This document shows positions 1 to 8,709 of a stretch of 12,433 nt of DNA, piece after piece. The position numbers and the translations under genes were made by a program. Position 1 is the first letter of the stretch, and the number at the start of each line of letters is the position of its first letter. A model generated the notes under the pieces. The model was not told the origin of the DNA, made no database searches, and saw nothing but the letters and a program-made list of their open reading frames with translations. The stretch is from Fragilaria radians. Taxonomy: Eukaryota; Bacillariophyta; Fragilariophyceae; Fragilariales; Fragilariaceae. Location: NCBI GenBank assembly GCA_900642245.1, contig CAAAJI010001189.1, positions 1 to 12,433 of the forward strand, in the 5' to 3' direction.

Positions 1-27
1 CTTAGATTCACGATTCATGAATCTAAG
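1..27. repeat. Perfect 10-bp inverted repeat
   Basis: Positions 1-10 (CTTAGATTCA) and 18-27 (TGAATCTAAG) are perfect reverse complements around a 7-base loop. It could be a hairpin or the end of an element cut by the window edge. No function can be assigned. Confidence 0.5.
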
Positions 28-415
28 ATCACATAAGCCTAGTGGCTAATTGTTGAATCTAACATATATGTTAAAGAGACTACGTGGTCAAGGAAACACT
101 TGCAATTGATTGACAAGAGATAAAAGATAAAAGTAAGTTTATTAGATCATAATTTACAATTTGTATAAACTCTTAGAGCAGCTTAGAACATTGTGATAAC
201 GTTCAGGTTGTTAAAGCTTGCACAATGAGTAAGTTTCCAAACGCATGCTTCCAACTATGACATTCCATCAGTTGAGAAAAGATTGCAAGAGCTGTTCCTC
301 TGATGCTTGAAATTTAGTAATCAATGTGTGCCAAGAAATCCGCAAAGCAGTATGTGTTCCCTTACGTCCTCTTCTGGCACCACTTATCCAAATGCCCCCT
401 TGAGAAACATACCAC
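28..415. other. AT-rich stretch without a recognisable gene
   Basis: No long reading frame, RNA gene or clear repeat was found. A part around 230-410 may be the further decayed upstream end of the hAT transposase remnant that follows, but no family motif is visible, so this is not claimed. Confidence 0.4.
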
Positions 416-1088
416 ATGAATTTTTCATTGTTTCTTAGTCCTAGATTTGTTAGTTTCAGGTATCTCTTGGATTTGCATTCTCATGAGTACAGATATAATC
501 TGGACTACAAGATTCAATATTCAATGCCATATTCACTGCAGACGAAGGATAAGCTATTGGATTACAGAGCAGCTGTTGAAAAAGCAACAAATCCAATTCC
601 TGATCCTAGTTATGGTGAGAGTATCCATCTGCACGAAATTAAGGACTAATTTGGAGATGCAACCACTGCTGATTCCCAAAGCACCCAGTTGGAAAATATG
701 ACGTCAGCAGCAAATCAGGAGCTAAACATTTCATGCATTGTGCACATGTCTCGATGGAAAAGAGGATATGGATGTTCTTGCATGCTAAGATAGAGTAGGA
801 TAAGAGGTGCCCAAGATTCATCAAATGGCTACTTATATATTTTCAATGCCACCTACGCAAATCCAAAATGAGTGCAAGTTTTCTCTAGCAGGTGTAATTG
901 GTCGAACCTGAAGAGCAAATGTATCCATTGAAATGCTATCTGATCTTCTCTTCATTGACCAGAATATGGATGCCTTTTCGCATCAAGAATGCATTGGACT
1001 CTTTGGTGGGAAATTAAACAGCCTAAACAACTATCTCGTTGATGAGGTGGAAGAATTGTTAGACTTAAACAACAAGACTGAAGACTAA
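416..1088 (+). pseudogene. hAT-family transposase remnant (C-terminal part)
   Basis: hAT transposases are cut-and-paste DNA transposases. Their C-terminal end carries a dimerisation region typically written as E-x-x-F-S-x-A-G followed by R-R-x-x-x-x-x-x-x-L. Here a single frame from about 804 to the stop at 1086-1088 reads NECKFSLAGVIGRT, a stop at 909-911, then RANVSIEMLSDLLFIDQN, and later LFGGKLNSLNNYLVDEVEEL. This matches the hAT dimerisation region in order and spacing. Further in-frame stops lie at 786-788 and 801-803. An upstream segment in another frame (416-649, 77 codons) begins FLSPRFVSFRYLLDL, resembling the LDPR-type block that precedes the dimerisation region in hAT proteins; this link is weaker. 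The catalytic core, the N-terminal zinc finger and the terminal inverted repeats are not seen. The three stops and one frame change make it a dead relic. Confidence 0.6.
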
Positions 1089-1353
1089 AGCAATAACGAT
1101 AAGGAAAATAGAGGATACAAAGAGAAGGGATGACAAGCTTTTTGTATTTTGCTGTCAGGGTAGTATTCCAAAGATTGATTTTATTTCAGATTATTGAACA
1201 GTTGCCTTAAAGAAAAATAATTAGCTTTAGATGCCTATTGCCAGAATTCTACCAGTTATGAAGCTTGTAAAACGTTTTAAATGCAGTTACCAGAATCGGT
1301 GAAACCAATTACCAGGTCACCTGCAAGAAATCAAGATACCAGTTGCGGGAGTG
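1089..1353. other. Spacer between hAT relic and Copia LTR
   Basis: AT-rich, with no supported gene. The last bases before the LTR (GCGGGAG, 1345-1351) are purine-rich. They resemble the short polypurine tract that precedes a 3' LTR, and the equivalent place before the LTR at 4555 reads CAGGAA. Confidence 0.35.
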
Positions 1354-1461
1354 TGTTGGAAAAGGTGTCTGCAAAAAGAAATTTAGGGTGAATTGTAAAG
1401 GCGAAGATACAACTAGCGAAATCCCGCGGATTGAACGGAACGTTGAATCCTGCATGAACAA
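1354..1461 (+). repeat. Truncated Copia LTR fragment
   Basis: The fragment starts TGTTGGAAAAGGTGTCTGCAA and ends with CGTTGAATCCTGCATGAACAA. Both blocks, and the middle block AAAGAAATTTAGGGTG, recur in the same order at 4555-4733, so this is a second copy of the same LTR family. It lacks two internal stretches present in the downstream copy. Similarity stops abruptly at 1461/1462, where reverse-oriented gag sequence begins. The purine-rich GCGGGAG just upstream suggests this was a 3' LTR, which would make it part of a different or rearranged element rather than the 5' LTR of the pol at 2675. That interpretation is an inference. Confidence 0.7.
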
Positions 1462-2358
1462 CTTGTTTGTGATGTCAAATTGATGGCTACTGGGGGCATC
1501 ATTAGCCTCAGTCATGGATTCTGGATGTAGATTATTTCCCAGGGATATCTGTGTCTGCAGTCCAATTAACAGTGATCCATATTTGACCCTGTCAATGTTG
1601 TCAATATAAAGATATGGCAAAAACTGTTGGTATGCCTTTGTACGGTATTTTAAATTTTTGTTGGATCTGTAGAATCATATTCATCCATTTTATTCATGAA
1701 TTTTGTCATTTTGATTGGGCCATCCATGCGAGAATGGAGCACATCTCTTGATCTCTTAAACCTTTTGGAATAGTATTGTAGATTCTCATTCTCATTCTCC
1801 TTCTGCTTGCAAGTTATGAGAGCACGGATTGCCTCAAGAATGATTGACATTTCATATCAATGTTCTTGATAGTTAAGGGCATGTTGCTTCACTGCCTTGA
1901 TTTCCTTTGATTGTGTGCTGATAATCATACCTAGCTTCAATCTTGTTTTGCGTAGCTTTTGCACACTGATCCCAGAGAAATGCATAGGATTTTGAAATAT
2001 TCACCTCCAATGATGGCCTTCTCTTCATATATACGTCAAGTTCTCATCCTCAACCAACTTGGCTGTGGCCTCATCCTGGATACTAATCTTCAATGATTGC
2101 TTACAACTAGCAATGTCAAACAGATTTAAGTCTTCAAGTGTAGTCCCAACATCATTTCCTAAGTCAAACTTTTTATTCATGTGATTTATCAAATAATCAG
2201 TTGTTTTCTTGTAATCAGCAGCTTGCTTGACTGATCCCAAATAATAATCTACCAATGTATTATTACTTCTTTTAAATGGGAAGCCTTCATTTGTTCATTT
2301 CTAATCCTGAGAATTGTCGTCCATGACTTGTATTCCTTCCTCTGCCTCTTCCAGGCAT
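1462..2358 (-). pseudogene. Copia gag pseudogene (truncated)
   Basis: Gag is the structural protein of LTR retrotransposon particles. Reading from the ATG at 2358-2356, the start is MPGRGRGRNTSHGRQF, a basic Arg/Gly N-terminus, followed by a stop. The open part at 2255-2025 reads ADYKKTTDYLINHMNKKF. The 1850-1650 part reads EAIRALITCKQKENENENLQ and YSKRFKRSRDVLHSRMDGPI. The 1620-1465 part reads DRVKYGSLLIGLQTQISLGN and then EAND. These blocks, in this order, are typical of Copia gag as I know it from algal elements. Between about 2024 and 1851 the frame is closed by stops, and frames change between segments. The sequence ends at 1462, before any zinc knuckle, and runs into the reverse complement of the LTR fragment. 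It is a dead copy opposite in orientation to the pol at 2675. Confidence 0.72.
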
Positions 2359-2388
2359 CTTTTATCTGTTGCTGCACAGTCCTTGCGC

Positions 2389-2669
2389 TGAAAATAAAAA
2401 AGTTTTTATCAGTTATGTCCGTTACGGTATCTATCGTGGTTATGTCGATCGTCGTATCGATTCTGATGTCTTGATTGATGTATCAACCGTATTATTTCGA
2501 CCGTCGTACCAATTCAGTATGTCGCTTCTTTTCAGTTTCTATACGTATTCGATTGCACAACATCGATCGTTGTCTTCATTATGATTCTTCACTTGTATCA
2601 AGTTTCTTATTATTTGGATGTCTTCTTTATCTCTTGATTGTTTTCACAACTAGTGTATAATTTCCAACA
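2389..2669 (-). repeat. Putative LTR of the minus-strand Copia element
   Basis: On the minus strand the sequence starting at 2669 reads TGTTGGAAATTATACACTAG, a typical Copia LTR start (TGTTGG). An end in TTTTATTTTCA at about 2389 would give a TG...CA element of roughly 281 bp. It lies just upstream of the gag start at 2358, leaving a leader of about 30 bases, which is the expected place for a 5' LTR. Its outer edge coincides with the point where the plus-strand pol begins. There is no second copy in the window to confirm the ends, and no convincing primer binding site was found. Confidence 0.45.
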
Positions 2670-2674
2670 ATGCA

Positions 2675-4528
2675 ATGGATGAAGCCTACATCACAAAAGG
2701 GGAAGAAGACAGAGAAGTACAAGAAGAGAATAGTGAGGCAGAAGAAGAAGAGAATCACCTTGAGGAAGAGAATGACAATGAAGAATATAGTGATGACAAG
2801 GCTGCAGGATTGGAAGTGAGGCAACAGGCAGTTGAAGAAGACATGGACAATCAATATGGCAAATGGAACAGCAACTATTACCTCAGTCCTCATTGTCCAC
2901 AAGGTAATAGTCACCTACACACAACTTTTGATCACGCAGTCATGGCAAAATATGCAATGAAAAAAGGCATTAAGATGTTTGGAGAGGCTGGAGTTGATGT
3001 TGTATTGAAAGAGGTAAAACAGCTACATGACCGCAAAGTTCTTGAGCCAAGATCACCATCCCAACTAAGTGAAAGAGAAAGGCATCAAGCTCTACATTAT
3101 CTAATGTTTCTAAAAGGAAAAGGTGTGAGAAAATCAAATGATGTGGGTGTGCAGATGGCCGCAAACAGAGAGAGTATCTAAGCAAAGAGGATGCCAGTTC
3201 ACCCACCATGTTGTTTGAGGCTGTCCTGCTGTCATGTGTTATTGACGCCCAAGGAGGTTGCAACATAGCAACAGTAGACATCCCTGAGGCATTTATGCAG
3301 GCAGAACTGGATAAAGTACTTCACATGAGGCATGAGGGACAGATGGCTGAGCTGATGGTCAGGCTTGACCCACAAGTGTATGCAAATATATGTAGGTTGA
3401 GCGAGGCAAGATGGTGTTGTACAAAAAGCTGAAAAAGCCTCTCTATGGTACACTGCACGCTTCTTTTCTATTCTGGAGATTATTCAGTGGGTGTTTAAGA
3501 TTAATCCTTATGATTGGTGTGTTGCTAACAAGTCCATTGAAGGATTCCAATGTCCAATTTTGTGGCATGTGGATGTCCTCAAGATCTCCCACCAGGGCCC
3601 AAAAGTGGTTGCAAATCATAGATCTCAGTGCTGGAGAGTTTGGAAAGGAGGCTCCTTGAACTGCAAATGGGGGCACCAGTCATGAATATTTGGGAATGAA
3701 TCTCGACTTCGACATCCCTGGTACAGTATGCATCAGTATGTCCAAGTACATTGAGGATATAATTGCAGAGTTGCAAGGCAACATGGATGGGCAGGCCTGT
3801 ACTCCGGCGTCTCTACATTTTTTTGAAGTGAACCATGTCAATCCAGTAAACTTAAGCAAGGAGATTGCAACCAGATTCCACCATTATGTTGCAAAATCAC
3901 TCTTCCTTGGTAAAGGCGCCCCGACATCCAAACAGCAGTTGCGTTTCTGTGTACTAGAGTAAAAAAACCAAATATGGATGACTATAAGAAATAAGCACAA
4001 GTTATGAAGTACTTGCAAGGCACAGTGAACATGCCCCTCACCCTTGAGGCTGACAATACATATGTCATGAAGTGGTGGGTTGATGCATCAGTTGCTGCAC
4101 ATGCTGATATGAGAAGCCATACCAGTGGGATGTTGAGTCTGGGAAAGGGGTAAATTTATGGAACATCTACCCGTCAAAAGCTCAATACAAAGAGCTCCAC
4201 AGAGGGTGGACTCGTTGCAGTAAATGACATGATGTCTCAGGTTTTGTGCACCCAATACTTCCTAGAGGCACAAGGATACCAATCACAGGAGGCAATTGAA
4301 TATCAGGATAATCAGAGTACTCTCCTAATAGCCAAAAAAGGGCAAGCATCTAGCAGCAAGAGAACATGCTATATCAATATTTGTTACTACTTTGTCACAG
4401 ATTACACTGCGTTGGGTGAAGTGTCAGCTGAATATTGCCCATAAAAAAAGATGATATTGGACTTTTTTACAAAACCCCTCCAGGGTTCACAATTTACAGA
4501 ATTTTGCAACATGATAAGCTCCAGGTAA
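2675..4528 (+). pseudogene. Copia pol pseudogene: reverse transcriptase and RNase H
   Basis: Reverse transcriptase and RNase H copy the retrotransposon RNA into DNA inside the particle. A Glu-rich linker (2690-2860) is followed by RT blocks: KQLHDRKVLEP (about 3013), ASSPTMLFEAVLLSCVIDAQ (about 3190), DIPEAFMQAELDK (about 3280), KPLYGTLHA (about 3438), NPYDWCVANKS (about 3503), WHVDVLKISH (3563-3592), EYLGMNLDF (about 3685) and RPDIQTAVAFLCTRV (about 3918). RNase H blocks are WWVDAS (about 4075), TKSSTEGG (about 4190), YQDNQSTLL (about 4301) and DFFTKPLQG (about 4463). Frames run 2, 1, 3, 2, 3, 2, with changes near 3119 (probably one A lost from an A-run), 3400, 3480, 3615 and 3917. In-frame stops lie at 3139, 3657, 3992, 4151 and 4442. 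The second Asp of the catalytic VDD is Val, and the RNase H STEAE block reads STEGG. Protease and integrase are absent. It is clearly non-functional. Confidence 0.93.
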
Positions 4529-4554
4529 CCAAGATGACCCAGATCACAGGAATG

Positions 4555-4828
4555 TGTTAGAAAAGGTGTCTGCAAGTGATACTGGCAAATCATGGGCAGT
4601 GGTCTGCAAAAAGAAATTTAGGGTGCATTGTAAAAGCAAAAAAGAGCTACCAAAATCCTACGTAAGGAGGATACAAATCAAAACAATCAAGTCACACGCG
4701 GATTGAACGAAACGTTGAATCCTGCATGAACAAAAACACAAAAAGACTGACAGAGGAATAGATATAATTTAAATTAAATTCTCTGTTTAATAACAATATT
4801 CAACCTCCCCATCCCTATCAATCTACAG
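4555..4828 (+). repeat. 3' LTR of the plus-strand Copia element
   Basis: It begins TGTTAGAAAAGGTGTCTGCAA about 26 bases after the end of pol, in the position of a 3' LTR, and shares three ordered blocks with the fragment at 1354-1461. Relative to that fragment it holds an extra stretch bounded by two copies of TCTGCAA (about 4569 and 4601), as expected if one copy lost or gained the piece by short-repeat slippage. A TATA-like run (GATATAATTTAAATTAAATT, about 4760) lies in its second half. The right end is placed at ATCTACA by eye, since no full second copy is available. No target site duplication was identified. Confidence 0.7.
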
Positions 4829-4940
4829 ACTGTTATGTTATAGATACCGTGAAATTATATAGGAATTGTGGTTTCAATACAGATTGCTGCAACAATTCAG
4901 AACTATTGAAAAAAACTCATCAGGATGAGATGGAAAAATA

Positions 4941-5336
4941 TGGGCACTCAATCCAGATTTTGAATACTGATCCAAAACATCTGCTTTGGATAGTGTTAGT
5001 CTAATAAAGGTGGGAGAAAATTCATATGTCCAAGATGACACCATTGTCACAAGCTGAGTCATCGTGAGAAAGTGAGTGAATATTTGACATTAAGCAAATG
5101 TAGGTGATCTTTGCCTGGTAGATATGGTGGGATCCATGCTGTGCAACAACGTAACCGTTGGGAGTGAACCTTTCATTGTTGCTGGCACTGTTGTTCCCTC
5201 TGGAACTGCAGTACCTGATGGGGAGCAATGGGTCGGAAATCCTGTCTTGAAACTTTGAGAACTGTCAGCAACTGAAGAGAGTAAACTTCAGTACAATGAG
5301 ATGAGGTATGTCGCGATATTATTGGATATAGTTTGA
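4941..5336 (+). pseudogene. Gamma-carbonic anhydrase pseudogene (C-terminal half)
   Basis: Gamma-carbonic anhydrases are left-handed beta-helix proteins. In algae and plants they are mitochondrial and linked to inorganic carbon handling or complex I. One reading frame runs throughout: VGENSYVQDDTIV (about 5010), then DLCLVDMVGSMLCNNVTVG (5106-5162), FIVAGTVVPSGTAVPDGEQ (from about 5169), WVGNPVLKL, and, after a TGA at 5256-5258 where the family usually has Arg, ELSATEESKLQYNEMRY. These match the family's SYIQDN block, the hexapeptide turns and the WxGNPAKKLRxL end. In-frame stops at 4968, 5055, 5073, 5085, 5091 and 5256 kill it, and the histidines that bind zinc are not visible. The frame closes at 5334-5336, but after that stop it stays open to 5450. 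The N-terminal half is not found. Six stops without a frameshift suggest decay mainly by substitution, although read-through of a spliced remnant cannot be excluded. Confidence 0.72.
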
Positions 5337-5629
5337 GATGTGTCTTCTGATTTTTTTTTCCATGATGTATCAAAAAGGAACAGGGACAGGCCAAAGTTGT
5401 GGAATTGGGTGGCAATCTGTCAGAAAGTCTACTTCCATATACAATATTAGGGTATAATATTTGTTAAGGCCAACGCATTTCTGAAACCCGCAGTATCCCA
5501 GAGAAGATCAACAAAAAGCTGTTGGTGCTGGGCATAGGTGGTGATTTTGTTTCATAAAACAAAAGATATGTAATTATCTATTTAGTTTGCTTTAACGTTA
5601 AGTAGGGATTAGCATCGTGTGAATCTCTG

Positions 5630-6993
5630 TCACCGCTTGTGTCTTTCAGCTTCCATAATTGCATCTTGCTCCAAGAAGAGTTTTTCGTATTTTTCGGGAA
5701 ACCATCTCATGCTAGTACTTCCGACAAAAATATCTATTGTTTTCTTCAATCGAATGAAAACGTTTTCTTTAATGTACGGCACGCCATGCTTAGCACATAT
5801 CTCGCGAACCATTGGGGCTGACTTTTGATAGCTAAGCATAGTCAAACGTGGCCACAGATGATGTTCAGTGTGATAGTTAAACCAGCCGTGAAAAAAGTCT
5901 ACCAGATCTGTACCCATGGAGAAATCTGCAGATGCCAGGACCTGTCGAAGGTAAAACGATCCAGAGAAAGGACGGCAACCATTGCGGAAACGATACATGT
6001 CGTTCCCAGCATGGTTCGTGACCACAGTAAGGAAAGCGTGAATGTTTGTCATGATTTCAGCTAACAATAAATTGATGACTGCACTTCGGAACAATTCTTG
6101 GATACCAAAATAGTGTTCCACAGCCAGGAGTGGAAGCGGAGTTAGTATGAATCGAATAACAAAGTATGGCCCAACCACAATCGACAAAAATTCAGCCGCA
6201 GAGAAGAAAGGATTGGTTCCCATCAAGACGCTATCAAATGTAACTTGAGACTCTGGAGATAGTCCTTTGGGTAGAGTTTTACCTTCTCGACGAAGATTTG
6301 CCAATTTGAGTTCCTTGTAGGTATTGGGTGCATAATAAAACCATTTCCATGTCATCATGAAGAAACCGACGATAACATACTTCACAACCAGAGGAATTTG
6401 AAGATTTCGGAGAAACGATAGATTGGCCTCCACAAGATCTGGATCATCAATCTCAGACAAGTTGTAATGGTGACGGTTATTATGCTCCACATTCCATGCT
6501 TCAGGTAACATCCAGTCCAACCAATCGCACATACGACGCCATGGAGATCCAATTGCGAACTTGAATCGACTCCATCGATCTTTATTCGGATGACACTTGT
6601 CATAACCACCATGACCTGTTTGTAGAGAATATCACAATATGTTGATTACTAAGTGGGAGAGAAGAAATGTATTTGAAAAACATATTGTCGGAATGGATGA
6701 TCTTACTTACATGTGTGATGCGCAATCATTGTCCAGCGTGAGAATGTGAAGGTAGAGAGCGCAATAATTGAGAACAAGTTGACTCCAATTCCCATGGTGA
6801 GAAGTCCGAGAGTAGCACATAAATTACTCCACATAATCATCTTATTCAAATGACGAACATCATCCTTGCCTTGCTCTGCTTCCAACTTCTTCCCCAGAGC
6901 CGTAATGTCTGCAGCAAATGCATTAATATCCAATTTTGCAATCCATTCTTCACCCGATTGAACTTCATCCGTCACGGCTTCTGTGCGGCACAT
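5630..6993 (-). CDS. Membrane fatty acid desaturase (two exons)
   Basis: Di-iron membrane desaturases insert double bonds into fatty acyl chains using O2 and an electron donor. The coding parts are 6993-6711 and 6615-5630, giving 422 aa. All three histidine boxes are present: HHTCH (residues 92-96, created by the splice), HNNRHH (139-144) and HTEHH (343-347), plus TNHAGND near 294-300. Hydrophobic segments lie near 53-86, 173-190, 236-262 and 273-296. The third box is HxxHH rather than QxxHH and there is no cytochrome b5 domain, so it is not a front-end desaturase. Motifs such as HGGYDKCHP and PEAWNVEHN recall a subfamily of algal and bacterial desaturases whose substrate I cannot state. The start is the first ATG after an in-frame TAA. 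However, a branch-like CTAAC and TTTGTCAG just upstream (7014-7020) look like a splice acceptor, so an extra N-terminal exon, perhaps with a targeting peptide, is possible. The gene is convergent with the carbonic anhydrase relic. Confidence 0.9.
6616..6710 (-). other. Intron of the desaturase gene
   Basis: This 95-bp intron has donor GTAAGTAAGA and acceptor CTACAAACAG. Without removal the frame ends soon after HHTCK. With removal the split codon becomes TGT (Cys), and the reading frame restores the first histidine box (HHTCH) and joins two long coding blocks into one family-typical protein. The joint is therefore well supported. Confidence 0.92.
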
Positions 6994-7013
6994 CTTCCTC
7001 AAGATGCTACGAT

Positions 7014-7035
7014 CTGACAAAGATCGTGGTTAGCA
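7014..7035 (-). promoter_or_regulatory. Possible upstream splice acceptor of the desaturase
   Basis: On the minus strand, TGCTAAC (branch-point-like) is followed within 20 bases by TTTGTCAG, a good 3' splice-site context. From there the reading frame is open into the desaturase, starting with residues DRSILRK. A short ATG-led piece upstream (about 7135-7100) does not give a compatible splice phase, so the donor exon was not located. It may simply be chance sequence in the 5' leader. Confidence 0.3.
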
Positions 7036-7240
7036 GAAAAGTGTATGGCGAGTTTTGATTTCGAAACAAAAGTCGACTTCAATTATGATTTATGAAGATC
7101 AATATATCTTGCACACTTTTCTGTATCGCTCCTGCATTTTTTTCTTCCTGAGAATTCGGTGTACTCACCACTCGATCCCTCCTACAGTACCTACTTACTG
7201 TTAAAGGTTCACTATGTAAACCACGAATCATCATCTACAC

Positions 7241-7302
7241 TACTACCCCTTGTGCGTTTTATTAGTACATTGATACTTGATACTCGAGAAAGTGAGTACA
7301 GA
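7241..7302 (+). repeat. Partial core repeat (copy 1)
   Basis: CCCCTTGTGCGTTTTATTAG and ATACTCGAGAAAGTGAGTAC match the left half of the roughly 140-bp core seen at 8710. The right half (the GCGACTAAAATCAATAAGG part) is missing. It lies between the desaturase 5' end and the tandem pair. Confidence 0.65.
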
Positions 7303-7306
7303 ATCT

Positions 7307-7584
7307 GGCCGGTTTTACCCCTTAACCCTTGTGATTTTATTTAGTACAGTAGTACTCTAGAATGTGATTGAGTACGAGTACAGAGGGGGAGCGACTAAAA
7401 TCAATAAGGATAAAGCTAATTCAAACAGTACCTGGTTTAAATATTGGCCGGTTTTACCCCTTAACCCTTATGCTTTCATTTAGTACAGTAGTACTCGAGA
7501 ATGTGATTGAGTACGAGTACAGAGGGGGAGCGACTAAAATCAATAAGGATAAAGCTAATTCAAACAGTACCTGGTTTAAACATT
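7307..7584 (+). repeat. Tandem pair of 139-bp core repeats (copies 2 and 3)
   Basis: Copies run 7307-7445 and 7446-7584, both beginning GGCCGGTTTTACCCCTTAAC, with only a handful of differences (for example CTCTAG versus CTCGAG and AAATATT versus AAACATT). Each carries GTACTC...GAGTACGAGTACAG, which can fold back on itself, followed by GAGCGACTAAAATCAATAAG and ends TACCTGGTTTAAA. The high identity points to a recent duplication compared with the other, more diverged copies. Confidence 0.9.
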
Positions 7585-8171
7585 GGGCTTGTGAAACCAA
7601 GCGTTATAAATGGACATATTCTAGAAGTAAACCAGAGAAAAATGTCCACATTACTAAAATTGATCTCATCTCAACTCTCAATGAGATCCAGACTCTACCA
7701 AGCTCAACACAGCTTTCAATAAGGTAACCTTGAATTGATTGATTGCTTGATTGAGGATATTTGTTCCTCTTAGACTAGAATTCACATATCTGTCCGCTTG
7801 ATTTATTTATTCCTTTGACCAAGTTGAACCATAAATTACTCAATCCTTACGGCTCAGTTTCCTAGAGGCTATTGCATAGTTAGCAAAAGTTGGTGAGACA
7901 TCTCAATGAAACATGTCTTAAAAACAGTAATAGTATGGCTCCAGAAAAACGAAGAAACATGGCCTACCTTTAAAATTGAATCTACAAGGCTAAAATGCTA
8001 TGAGAAATTATGTATTACTCAGGGTTAGAAGAAGAAAGGAAAAGGCGGCCATTCCGCTCCGAAATAATGAGCAGTCAGCTAGATGCATTCAAAGAATGAT
8101 GCGTAGAAGTCAAGTGATTGTAACAGATACCTGGATACTTCTGCACATAAGTATCATTTGACAAGATTACA
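7585..8171. other. AT-rich spacer without a recognisable gene
   Basis: The sequence has no long frame, RNA gene or match to the repeat family. A small internal echo (CATCTCAACTCTCAATGAGATCC, about 7668-7690) can form a short stem. Nothing functional can be claimed. Confidence 0.4.
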
Positions 8172-8212
8172 TGAGCGACTAAACTCGATAGGGATGTATC
8201 TAATTCAAACTG
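8172..8212 (+). repeat. Core repeat fragment (right half only)
   Basis: GAGCGACTAAACTCGATAGG followed by GATGTATCTAATTCAAACT matches the right half of the core repeat (compare 7529-7567 and 9705-9741). The left half with the hairpin is not present next to it. Confidence 0.6.
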
Positions 8213-8709
8213 CTCATTCATCCTATGCACATTCCATTTACTGATCAAGATAACCCCGCATTGGACAATATAACAATAAATCCGTTCTAAATTCATCCAG
8301 AACTATACTGGTGTGAAAGGCATTAATCCAATATATTTGATCCGATTAATCAATTATATTATAGTATGTTTAGGACGACTGTTTATGCTAATCCTTAGGG
8401 GTGTCAATACTAAATCAACAGCATAATTTTCTTAATCAATGATGTTGAATACATTTGAAGATACCAATATCATGTCAGGTCAAGTGGTAAAACTATATAA
8501 TGTATTGAATCGCATGACCTGTAAACTCTATGTTCATAAAAGGCAATCATAATAATTGATGTCATAATTATTGTTTGAAATTTATGTATAGAAGTTGAAA
8601 AATGAACTCTTCTCTGTGAATTTTGTTCTTTTGTAGAATAATTAAATCTGCGTAGCAAAGCAAGCACCAACTACTAGTCCTACTACTAAAAAAGTTTCAT
8701 ATCCGTTGT

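Noticed and set aside
2369..2660. Two overlapping plus-strand frames of 71 and 61 codons
   Set aside because: They lie in the putative minus-strand LTR and have no recognisable protein features.
2627..2914. 95-codon minus-strand frame rich in Phe, Ile and Leu
   Set aside because: It is the antisense of the Glu-rich linker of the Copia pol, where GAA/GAG codons read as hydrophobic residues; a shadow, not a membrane protein.
5022..5415. Minus-strand frames of 68 and 80 codons
   Set aside because: They are antisense shadows of the gamma-carbonic anhydrase relic, whose plus-strand motifs are clear.
5630..6993. Front-end (delta-5/delta-6 type) desaturase identity
   Set aside because: There is no cytochrome b5 domain and the third box is HTEHH rather than QxxHH.
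7368..7727. 119-codon plus-strand open frame (and a 71-codon nested one)
   Set aside because: It begins at TTG inside the tandem core repeat and its first half is the repeat translated in two frames; no family motif or ATG start.
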